Origin: Ptiloglossa arizonensis | Taxonomy: Eukaryota > Arthropoda > Insecta > Hymenoptera > Colletidae | Direction: 5' to 3' | Length of the DNA stretch: 64,000 nucleotides | Assembly (NCBI RefSeq): GCF_051014685.1 | Contig: NW_027478851.1 | Span: 62,001 to 126,000, forward strand | Part shown: positions 10,236 to 22,000 of the stretch, in pieces | Numbering within the stretch: the first letter of the stretch is position 1 | Layout of the letters: every line of letters begins with the position of its first letter | Notes under the pieces: model-generated | Seen by the model: the letters and a program-made list of their open reading frames with translations, nothing else | The model's database searches: none | What the model was told of the DNA's origin: nothing | Translations under genes and position numbers: made by a program

Positions 10236-13200
10236 CAGACGCAGCAGGAATTTTTGGGTTTGGTCAATCCGTTCGCGACATATGGGAGTTTGAAGCCAAG
10301 AAATGGTTGAGAAGGCAAAAAATTTTTCGCACTTCTGCTGCTCCAAACGCTTAACCAGAATGGCCTAGGGAAAAAATACACATACCGTAGTAATCGGGCG
10401 AGCTTCTACTTTCAGATGCCATAGGAATTTTTGGGTTAGGTCAATCCGTTCGCGAGATATGGGAGTTTGAAGCCAAGAAATGGTTGAGAAGGCAAAAAAT
10501 TTTTCGCACTTCTGCTGCTCCAAAAGCTTAAACAGAATGGCCTAGGGAAAAAATACACATACCGTTGTAATCGGGCGAGATTCTACTTTCAGATGCAATA
10601 GGAATTTTTGGGTTAGGTCAATCCGTTCGCGAGATATGGGACTTTGAAGCTAAGAAATAGTTGAGAAGACAACAAATTTTTCGCAATTCTGCTGCTCCAA
10701 ACGCTTAACCAGAATGGCCTAGGGAAAAAATACACATACCGTTGAAATCGGGCGAGTTTCTACTTTCAGTCGCAACAGGAATTTTTGGGTTATGTTAATC
10801 CGTTCGCGAATTATGGGAGTTTGAAGCCAAGAAATGGTTGAGAAGGCAAAAAATTTTTCGCAATTCTGCTGCTCCAAACGCTTAACCAGAATGGCCTAGG
10901 GAAAAAATGCACATACCGTTGTAATCGAGCGAGTTTCTACTTTCAGACGCAATAGGAATTTTTGGGTTATGTCAATCCGTTCGCGAGATATGGGAGTTTG
11001 AAGCCAAGAAATGGTTGAGAAGGGAAAAAATTTTTCGCAATTCTGCTGCTCCAAACGCTAAACCAGAATGGCCTAGGGAAAAAATACACATACGGTTGTA
11101 ATCGGGCGAGCTTCTACTTTCAGATGCAATAGGAATTTTTGGGTTATGTCAATCCGTTCGCGAGATATGGGAGTTTGAAGCCAAGAAATGGTTGAGAAGG
11201 CAAAAAATTCTTCGCAATTCTGCTGCTCCAAACGCTTAACCAGACTGGCCTAGGGAAAAAATACACATACCGTTGTAATCGGGCGAGTTTCTACTTTCAG
11301 ATGCAATAGGAATTTTTGGGTAAGGTCAATCCGTTCGCGAGATATGGGAGTTTGAAGCCAAGAAATGGTTGAGAAGGCAAAAAATTTTTCGCACTTCTGC
11401 TGCTCCAAACGTTTAATCAGAATGGCTTAGGGAAAAAATACACATACGGTTGTAATCGGGCGAGCTTCTACTTTCAGATGCAATAGAAATTTTTGGGTAA
11501 GGTCAATCCGTTCGCGAGATATGGGAGTTTGAAGCCAAGAAATGGTTGAGAAGGCAAAAAATTTTTCGCACTTCTGCTGCTCCAAACGCTTAACCAGAAT
11601 GGCCTAGGGAAAAAATACACATACCGTTGTAATCGGGCGAGATTCTACTTTCAGACGCAATAGGAATTTTTGAGTTAGGTCGATCCGTTCGCGAGATATG
11701 GGAGTTTGAAGCTAAGAAGTGGTTGAGAAGAGAACAAATTTTTCGCAATTCTGCTGCTCCAAACGATTAACCAGAATGGCCTAGGGAAAAAATACACATA
11801 CCGTTGTAATCGGGCGAGTTTCTACTTTCAGACGCAACAGGAATTTTTGGGTTAGGTTAATCCTTTCGCGAGATATGGGAGTTTGAAGCCAAGAAATGGT
11901 GAAGAAGGCAAAAAATTTTTGGCAATTCTGCTGCTCCAAACGTTTAACAAGTATGGCCTATGGAAAAAATACGCATACCGTTGTAATCGGGCGAGTTTCT
12001 ACTTTCAGACGTTGCAGGAATTTTTGGGTCTGGTCAATCAGTTCGCGAGATATGGGACTTTGAAGCTAAGAAACGGTTGAGAAGGCATAAAATTTTTCGC
12101 AATTCTGCTGCTCCAAACGCTTAACCAGAATGGCCTAGGGAAAAAATACACATACGGTTGTAATCGGGCGAGTTTCTACTTTCAGACGCAGCAGGAATTT
12201 TTGGGTTTGGTCAATCCGTTCGCGACATATGGGAGTTTGAAGCCAAGAAATGGTTGAGAAGGCAACAAATTTTTCGCACTTCTGCTGCTCCAAACGCTTA
12301 ACCAGAATGGCTTAGGGAAAAAATACAAATACCGTTGTAATCGGGCGAGATTCTACTTTCAGATGCAATAGGAATTTTTGGGTTAGGTCAATCCGTTCGC
12401 GAGATATGGGAGTTTGAAGCTAAGAAGTGGTTGAGAAGAACAAATTTTTCGCACATCTGCTGCTCCAAACGCTTAACCAGAATGGCCTAGGGAAAAAATA
12501 CACATACCGTTGTAATCGGGCGAGTTTCTACTTTCAGACGCAACAGGAATTTTTGGGTTAGGTTAATCCTTTCGCGAGATATGGGAGTTTGAAGCCAAGA
12601 AATGGTGAAGAAGGCAAAAAATTTTTGGCAATTCTGCTGCTCCAAACGTTTAACCAGTATGGCCTATGGAAAAAATACGCATACCGTTGTAATCGGGCGA
12701 GTTTCTACTTTCAGACGTTGCAGGAATTTTTGGGTCTGGTCAATCAGTTCGCGAGATATGGGACTTTGAAGCTAAGAAACGGTTGAGAAGGCATAAAATT
12801 TTTCGCAATTCTGCTGCTCCAAACGCTTAACCAGAATGGCCTAGGGAAAAAATACACATACGGTTGTAATCGGGCGAGTTTCTACTTTCAGACGCAGCAG
12901 GAATTTTTGGGTTTGGTCAATCCGTTCGCGACATATGGGAGTTTGAAGCCAAGAAATGGTTGAGAAGGCAAAAAATTTTTCGCACTTCTGCTGCTCCAAA
13001 CGCTTAACCAGAATGGCCTAGGGAAAAAATACACATACCGTAGTAATCGGGCGAGCTTCTACTTTCAGACGCAGCAGGAATTTTTGGGTTTGGTCAATCC
13101 GTTCGCGACATATGGGAGTTTGAAGCCAAGAAATGGTTGAGAAGGCAAAAAATTTTTCGCACTTCTGCTGCTCCAAACGCTTAACCAGAATGGCCTAGGG

Positions 13201-15895
13201 AAAAAATACACATACCGTAGTAATCGGGCGAGCTTCTACTTTCAGATGCCATAGGAATTTTTGGGTTAGGTCAATCCGTTCGCGAGATATGGGAGTTTGA
13301 AGCCAAGAAATGGTTGAGAAGGCAAAAAATTTTTCGCACTTCTGCTGCTCCAAAAGCTTAAACAGAATGGCCTAGGGAAAAAATACACATACCGTTGTAA
13401 TCGGGCGAGATTCTACTTTCAGATGCAATAGGAATTTTTGGGTTAGGTCAATCCGTTCGCGAGATATGGGACTTTGAAGCTAAGAAATAGTTGAGAAGAC
13501 AACAAATTTTTCGCAATTCTGCTGCTCCAAACGCTTAACCAGAATGGCCTAGGGAAAAAATACACATACCGTTGAAATCGGGCGAGTTTCTACTTTCAGT
13601 CGCAACAGGAATTTTTGGGTTATGTTAATCCGTTCGCGAATTATGGGAGTTTGAAGCCAAGAAATGGTTGAGAAGGCAAAAAATTTTTCGCAATTCTGCT
13701 GCTCCAAACGCTTAACCAGAATGGCCTAGGGAAAAAATGCACATACCGTTGTAATCGAGCGAGTTTCTACTTTCAGACGCAATAGGAATTTTTGGGTTAT
13801 GTCAATCCGTTCGCGAGATATGGGAGTTTGAAGCCAAGAAATGGTTGAGAAGGGAAAAAATTTTTCGCAATTCTGCTGCTCCAAACGCTAAACCAGAATG
13901 GCCTAGGGAAAAAATACACATACGGTTGTAATCGGGCGAGCTTCTACTTTCAGATGCAATAGGAATTTTTGGGTTATGTCAATCCGTTCGCGAGATATGG
14001 GAGTTTGAAGCCAAGAAATGGTTGAGAAGGCAAAAAATTCTTCGCAATTCTGCTGCTCCAAACGCTTAACCAGACTGGCCTAGGGAAAAAATACACATAC
14101 CGTTGTAATCGGGCGAGTTTCTACTTTCAGATGCAATAGGAATTTTTGGGTAAGGTCAATCCGTTCGCGAGATATGGGAGTTTGAAGCCAAGAAATGGTT
14201 GAGAAGGCAAAAAATTTTTCGCACTTCTGCTGCTCCAAACGTTTAATCAGAATGGCTTAGGGAAAAAATACACATACGGTTGTAATCGGGCGAGCTTCTA
14301 CTTTCAGATGCAATAGAAATTTTTGGGTAAGGTCAATCCGTTCGCGAGATATGGGAGTTTGAAGCCAAGAAATGGTTGAGAAGGCAAAAAATTTTTCGCA
14401 CTTCTGCTGCTCCAAACGCTTAACCAGAATGGCCTAGGGAAAAAATACACATACCGTTGTAATCGGGCGAGATTCTACTTTCAGACGCAATAGGAATTTT
14501 TGAGTTAGGTCGATCCGTTCGCGAGATATGGGAGTTTGAAGCTAAGAAGTGGTTGAGAAGAGAACAAATTTTTCGCAATTCTGCTGCTCCAAACGATTAA
14601 CCAGAATGGCCTAGGGAAAAAATACACATACCGTTGTAATCGGGCGAGTTTCTACTTTCAGACGCAACAGGAATTTTTGGGTTAGGTTAATCCTTTCGCG
14701 AGATATGGGAGTTTGAAGCCAAGAAATGGTGAAGAAGGCAAAAAATTTTTGGCAATTCTGCTGCTCCAAACGTTTAACAAGTATGGCCTATGGAAAAAAT
14801 ACGCATACCGTTGTAATCGGGCGAGTTTCTACTTTCAGACGTTGCAGGAATTTTTGGGTCTGGTCAATCAGTTCGCGAGATATGGGACTTTGAAGCTAAG
14901 AAACGGTTGAGAAGGCATAAAATTTTTCGCAATTCTGCTGCTCCAAACGCTTAACCAGAATGGCCTAGGGAAAAAATACACATACGGTTGTAATCGGGCG
15001 AGTTTCTACTTTCAGACGCAGCAGGAATTTTTGGGTTTGGTCAATCCGTTCGCGACATATGGGAGTTTGAAGCCAAGAAATGGTTGAGAAGGCAACAAAT
15101 TTTTCGCACTTCTGCTGCTCCAAACGCTTAACCAGAATGGCTTAGGGAAAAAATACAAATACCGTTGTAATCGGGCGAGATTCTACTTTCAGATGCAATA
15201 GGAATTTTTGGGTTAGGTCAATCCGTTCGCGAGATATGGGAGTTTGAAGCTAAGAAGTGGTTGAGAAGAACAAATTTTTCGCACATCTGCTGCTCCAAAC
15301 GCTTAACCAGAATGGCCTAGGGAAAAAATACACATACCGTTGTAATCGGGCGAGTTTCTACTTTCAGACGCAACAGGAATTTTTGGGTTAGGTTAATCCT
15401 TTCGCGAGATATGGGAGTTTGAAGCCAAGAAATGGTGAAGAAGGCAAAAAATTTTTGGCAATTCTGCTGCTCCAAACGTTTAACCAGTATGGCCTATGGA
15501 AAAAATACGCATACCGTTGTAATCGGGCGAGTTTCTACTTTCAGACGTTGCAGGAATTTTTGGGTCTGGTCAATCAGTTCGCGAGATATGGGACTTTGAA
15601 GCTAAGAAACGGTTGAGAAGGCATAAAATTTTTCGCAATTCTGCTGCTCCAAACGCTTAACCAGAATGGCCTAGGGAAAAAATACACATACGGTTGTAAT
15701 CGGGCGAGTTTCTACTTTCAGACGCAGCAGGAATTTTTGGGTTTGGTCAATCCGTTCGCGACATATGGGAGTTTGAAGCCAAGAAATGGTTGAGAAGGCA
15801 ACAAATTTTTCGCACTTCTGCTGCTCCAAACGCTTAACCAGAATGGCTTAGGGAAAAAATACAAATACCGTTGTAATCGGGCGAGATTCTACTTT
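10236..15895 (+). repeat. 16-monomer tandem duplication, 2 x 2,830 bp
   Basis: The units are about 10,236-13,065 and 13,066-15,895, with an offset of 2,830 bp (16 x 177 minus 2). The missing two bases come from a GAAGAACAAAT variant inside the unit. The junction at about 13,065 is a hybrid monomer that has CCGTAGTAATCGGGCGAGC before and ACGCAGCAGGAATTT after. The units match without visible change until about 15,799, after which the last monomer of unit 2 resembles the one at about 12,250 instead. This suggests a later conversion or a misaligned crossover. Confidence 0.85.
11640..13051 (+). repeat. 4-monomer tandem repeat, 2 x ~706 bp, itself copied by the 16-monomer duplication
   Basis: The chain GAAGTGGTTGAGAAG, AGGTTAATCCTTTCGC, GGTGAAGAAGG with TACGCATACC, and CGTTGCAGG with TCTGGTCAATCAG occurs twice 706 bp apart. 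It appears twice more at about 14,470 and 15,176 because the larger 2,830 bp block was duplicated. The second unit lacks two bases (AGAACAAAT against AGAGAACAAAT). The 65-codon frames found at 11,883, 12,589, 14,713 and 15,419 are the same satellite segment in these four units, not genes. Confidence 0.8.
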
Positions 15896-16099
15896 CAGAT
15901 GCAATAGGAATTTTTGGGTTAGGTCAATCCGTTCGCGCGATATGGGAGTTTGAAGCTAAGAAATGGTTGAGAAGAACAAATTTTTCGCACATCTGCTGCT
16001 CCAAACGCTTAACCAGAATGGCCTAGGGAAAAAATACACATACTGTTGTAATCGGGCGAGTTTCTACTTTCAGACGCAATAGGAATTTTTGGATTAGGT

Positions 16100-19000
16100 C
16101 AATCCGTTCGCGAGATATGGGAGTTTGAAGCCAAGAAATGGTTGAGAAGGGAAAAAATTTTTCGCAATTCTGCTGCTCCAAACGCTTAACTAGAATGGCC
16201 TAGGGAAAAAATACACATACCGTTGTGATCGGGCGAGTTTCTACTTTCTGTCGCAACAGGAATTTTTGGGTTAGGTCAAACCGTTCGCGAGATATGGGAC
16301 TTTGAAGCTAAGAAATGGTTGACAAGACAACAAATTTTTCGCTCTTCTGCTGCTCCAATCGCTTAACCAGAATGGCCTAGGGGTAAAATACACGTACCGT
16401 TGTAATCGGGCGAGTTTCTACTTTCAAATGCAATAGGAATTTTTGGGTTAGGTCGATCCGTTCGCGAGATATGGGAGTTTGAAGCCAAGAAATGGTTGAG
16501 AAGGGAAAAAATTTTTCGCAATTCTGCTGCTCCAAACGCTTAACCAGAATGGCCTAGGGAAAAAATACACATACCGCTGTAATCGGGCGAGTTTCTACTT
16601 TCAGACGCAGCAGGAATTTTTGGGTATGGTCAATCCGTTCGCGAGATATGGGACTTTGAAGCTAAGAAATGGTTGAGAAGGCAAAAAATTTTTCGCACTT
16701 CTGCTGCTCCAAACGTTTAACCAGAATGGCCTAGGGAAAAAATACACATACGGTTGTAATCGGGCGAGCTTCTACTTTCAGATGCAATAGAAATTTTTGG
16801 GTAAGGTCAATCCGTTCGCGAGATATGGGAGTTTGAAGCCAAGAAATGGTTGAGAAGGCAAAAAATTTTTCGCACTTCTGCTGCTCCAAACGCTTAACCA
16901 GAATGGCCTAGGGAAAAAATACACATACCGTTGTAATCGGGCGAGACTCTACTTTCAGATGCAATAGGAATTTTTGGGTTAGGTCAATCCGTTCGCGCGA
17001 TATGGGAGTTTGAAGCTGAGAAATGGTTGAGAAGACAACAAATTTTTCGCACATCTGCTGCTCCAAACGCTTAACCAGAGTGGCCTAGGGAAAAAATACA
17101 CATACCGTTGTGATCGGGCGAGTTTCTACTTTCTGTCGCAACAGGAATTTTTGGGTTAGGTCAATCCGTTCGCGAGATATGGGACTTTGAAGCTAAGAAA
17201 TGGTTGACAAGACAACAAATTTTTCGCACTTCTGCTGCTCCAATCGCTTAACCAGAATGGCCTAGGGGTAAAATACACGTACCGTTGTAATCGGGCGAGT
17301 TTCTACTTTCAAATGCAATAGGAATTTTTGGGTTAGGTCGATCCGTTCGCGAGATATGGGAGTTTGAAGCTAAGAAGTGGTTGAGAAGAGAACAAATTTT
17401 TCGCAATTCTGCTGCTCCAAACGATTAACCAGAATGGCCTAGGGAAAAAATACACATACCGTTGTAATCGGGCGAGTTTCTACTTTCAGACGCAACAGGA
17501 ATTTTTGGGTTAGGTTAATCCTTTCGCGAGATATGGGAGTTTGAAGCCAAGAAATGGTGAAGAAGGCAAAAAATTTTTAGCAATTCTGCTGCTCCAAACG
17601 CTTAACCAGTATGGCCTATGGAAAAAATACGCATACCGTTGTAATCGGGCGAGTTTCTACTTTCAGACGTAGCAGGAATTTTTGGGTCTGGTCAATCAGT
17701 TCGCGAGATATGGGACTTTGAAGCTAAGAAACGGTTGAGAAGGCATAAAATTTTTCGCAATTCTGCTGCTCCAAACGCTTAACCAGAATGGCCTAGGGAA
17801 AAAATACACATACGGTCGTAATCGGGCGAGTTTCTACTTTCAGACGCAGCAGGAGTTTTTGGGTTTGGTTAATCCTTTCGCGAGATATGGGAGTTTGAAG
17901 CCAAGAAATGGTGAAGAAGGCAAAAAATTTTTGGCAATTCTGCTGCTCCAAACGTTTAACCAGTATGGCCTATGGAAAAAATACGCATACCGTTGTAATC
18001 GGGCGAGTTTCTACTTTCAGACGTTGCAGGAATTTTTGGGTCTGGTCAATCGGTTCGCGAGATATGGGACTTTGAAGCTAAGAAACGGTTGAGAAGGCCT
18101 AAAATTTTTCGCAATTCTGCTGCTCCAAACGCTTAACCAGAATGGCCTAGGGAAAAAATACACATACGGTTGTAATCGGGCGAGTTTCTACTTTCAGACG
18201 CAGCAGGAATTTTTGGGTTTGGTCAATCCGTTCGCGACATATGGGAGTTTGAAGCCAAGAAATGGTTGAGAAGGCAAAAAATTTTTCGCACTTCTGCTGC
18301 TCCAAACGCTTAACCAGAATGGCCTAGGGAAAAAATACACATACCGTTGTAATCGGGCGAGATTCTACTTTCAGATGCAATAGGAATTTTTGGGTTAGGT
18401 CAATCCGTTCGCGCGATATGGGAGTTTGAAGCTAAGAAATGGTTGAGAAGAACAAATTTTTCGCACATCTGCTGCTCCAAACGCTTAACCAGAATGGCCT
18501 AGGGAAAAAATACACATACTGTTGTAATCGGGCGAGTTTCTACTTTCAGACGCAATAGGAATTTTTGGATTAGGTCAATCCGTTCGCGAGATATGGGAGT
18601 TTGAAGCCAAGAAATGGTTGAGAAGGGAAAAAATTTTTCGCAATTCTGCTGCTCCAAACGCTTAACCAGAATGTCCTAGGGAAAAAATACACATACCGTA
18701 GTAATCGGGCGAGCTTCTACTTTCAGATGCCATAGGAATTTTTGGGTTAGGTCAATCCGTTCGCGAGATATGGGAGTTTGAAGCCAAGAAATGGTTGAGA
18801 AGGCAAAAAATTTTTCGCACTTCTGCTGCTCCAAAAGCTTAAACAGAATGGCCTAGGGAAAAAATACACATACCGTTGTAATCGGGCGAGCTTCTACTTT
18901 CAGATGCAATAGGAATTTTTGGGTTAGGTCAATCCGTTCGCGAGATATGGGACTTTGAAGCTAAGAAATAGTTGAGAAGACAACAAATTTTTCGCAATTC

Positions 19001-22000
19001 TGCTGCTCCAAACGCTTAACCAGAATGGCCTAGGGAAAAAATACACATACCGCTGAAATCGGGCGAGTTTCTACTTTCAGTCGCAACAGGAATTTTTGGG
19101 TTATGTCAATCCGTTCGCGAATTATGGGAGTTTGAAGCCAAGAAATGGTTGAGAAGGCAAAAAATTTTTCGCAATTCTGCTGCTCCAAACGCTTAACCAG
19201 AATGGCCTAGGGAAAAAATGCACATACCGTTGTAATCGGGCGAGTTTCTACTTTCAGACGCAATAGGAATTTTTGGGTTATGTCAATCCGTTCGCGAGAT
19301 ATGGGAGTTTGAAGCCAAGAAATGGTTGAGAAGGGAAAAAATTTTTCGCAATTCTGCTGCTCCAAACGCTAAACCAGAATGGCCTAGGGAAAAAATACAC
19401 ATACGGTTGTAATCGGGCGAGCTTCTACTTTCAGATGCAATAGGAATTTTTGGGTTATGTCAATCCGTTCGCGAGATATGGGAGTTTGAAGCCAAGAAAT
19501 GGTTGAGAAGGCAAAAAATTCTTCGCAATTCTGCTGCTCCAAACGCTTAACCAGACTGGCCTAGGGAAAAAATACACATACCGTTGTAATCGGGCGAGTT
19601 TCTACTTTCAGTCGCAACAGGAACTTTTGGGTTATGTCAATCCGTTCGCGAATTATGGGAGTTTGAATCCAAGAAATGGTTGAGAAGGCAAAAAATTTTT
19701 CGCAATTCTGCTGCTCCAAACGCTTAACCAGAATGGCCTAGGGAAAAAATAAACATACCGTTGTAATCGGGCGAGTTTCTACTTTCAGACGCAATAGGAA
19801 TTTTTGGGTTAGGTCAATCCGTTCGCGAGATATGGGAGTTTGAATCCAAGAAATGGTTGAGAAGGGAAAAAATTTTTCGCAATTCTGCTGCTCCAAACGC
19901 TTAATCAGAATGGCCTAGGGAAAAAATACACATACCGTTGTAATCGGGCGAGCTTCTACTTTCAGATGCCATAGGAATTTTTGGGTTAGGTCAATCCGTT
20001 CGCGAGATATGGGAGTTTGAAGCCAAGAAATGGTTGAGAAGGCAAAAAATTCTTCGCAATTCTGCTGCTCCAAACGCTTAACCAGAATGGCCTAGGGAAA
20101 AAATGCACATACCGTTGTAATCGGGCGAGTTTCTACTTTCAGACGCAATAGGAATTTTTGGGTTAGGTCAATCCGTTCGCGAGATATGGGAGTTTGAAGC
20201 CAAGAAATGGTTGAGAAGGGAAAAATTTTTTCGCAATTCTGCTGCTCCAAACGCTTAACCAGAATGGCCTAGGGAACAAATACACATACGGTTGTAATCG
20301 GGCGAGCTTCTACTTTCAGATGCAATAGGAATTTTTGGGTATGGTCAATCCGTTCGCGAGATATGGGAGTTTGAAGCCAAGAAATGGTTGAGAAGGGAAA
20401 AAATTTTTCGCAATTCTGCTGCTCCAAACGCTTAACTAGAATGGCCTAGGGAAAAAATACACATACCGTTGTGATCGGGCGAGTTTCTACTTTCTGTCGC
20501 AACAGGAATTTTTGGGTTAGGTCAAACCGTTCGCGAGATATGGGACTTTGAAGCTAAGAAATGGTTGACAAGACAACAAATTTTTCGCTCTTCTGCTGCT
20601 CCAATCGCTTAACCAGAATGGCCTAGGGGTAAAATACACGTACCGTTGTAATCGGGCGAGTTTCTACTTTCAAATGCAATAGGAATTTTTGGGTTAGGTC
20701 GATCCGTTCGCGAGATATGGGAGTTTGAAGCCAAGAAATGGTTGAGAAGGGAAAAAATTTTTCGCAATTCTGCTGCTCCAAACGCTTAACCAGAATGGCC
20801 TAGGGAAAAAATACACATACCGCTGTAATCGGGCGAGTTTCTACTTTCAGACGCAGCAGGAATTTTTGGGTATGGTCAATCCGTTCGCGAGATATGGGAC
20901 TTTGAAGCTAAGAAATGGTTGAGAAGGCAAAAAATTTTTCGCACTTCTGCTGCTCCAAACGTTTAACCAGAATGGCCTAGGGAAAAAATACACATACGGT
21001 TGTAATCGGGCGAGCTTCTACTTTCAGATGCAATAGAAATTTTTGGGTAAGGTCAATCCGTTCGCGAGATATGGGAGTTTGAAGCCAAGAAATGGTTGAG
21101 AAGGCAAAAAATTTTTCGCACTTCTGCTGCTCCAAACGCTTAACCAGAATGGCCTAGGGAAAAAATACACATACCGTTGTAATCGGGCGAGACTCTACTT
21201 TCAGATGCAATAGGAATTTTTGGGTTAGGTCAATCCGTTCGCGCGATATGGGAGTTTGAAGCTGAGAAATGGTTGAGAAGACAACAAATTTTTCGCACAT
21301 CTGCTGCTCCAAACGCTTAACCAGAGTGGCCTAGGGAAAAAATACACATACCGTTGTGATCGGGCGAGTTTCTACTTTCTGTCGCAACAGGAATTTTTGG
21401 GTTAGGTCAATCCGTTCGCGAGATATGGGACTTTGAAGCTAAGAAATGGTTGACAAGACAACAAATTTTTCGCACTTCTGCTGCTCCAATCGCTTAACCA
21501 GAATGGCCTAGGGGTAAAATACACGTACCGTTGTAATCGGGCGAGTTTCTACTTTCAAATGCAATAGGAATTTTTGGGTTAGGTCGATCCGTTCGCGAGA
21601 TATGGGAGTTTGAAGCTAAGAAGTGGTTGAGAAGAGAACAAATTTTTCGCAATTCTGCTGCTCCAAACGATTAACCAGAATGGCCTAGGGAAAAAATACA
21701 CATACCGTTGTAATCGGGCGAGTTTCTACTTTCAGACGCAACAGGAATTTTTGGGTTAGGTTAATCCTTTCGCGAGATATGGGAGTTTGAAGCCAAGAAA
21801 TGGTGAAGAAGGCAAAAAATTTTTAGCAATTCTGCTGCTCCAAACGCTTAACCAGTATGGCCTATGGAAAAAATACGCATACCGTTGTAATCGGGCGAGT
21901 TTCTACTTTCAGACGTAGCAGGAATTTTTGGGTCTGGTCAATCAGTTCGCGAGATATGGGACTTTGAAGCTAAGAAACGGTTGAGAAGGCATAAAATTTT

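Noticed and set aside
11883..12080. 65-codon plus-strand frame repeated at 12,589, 14,713 and 15,419
   Set aside because: These are the same monomer segment in duplicated blocks. It is open because GGTTGAG became GGTGAAG, removing the TGA that otherwise ends the frame in each monomer.
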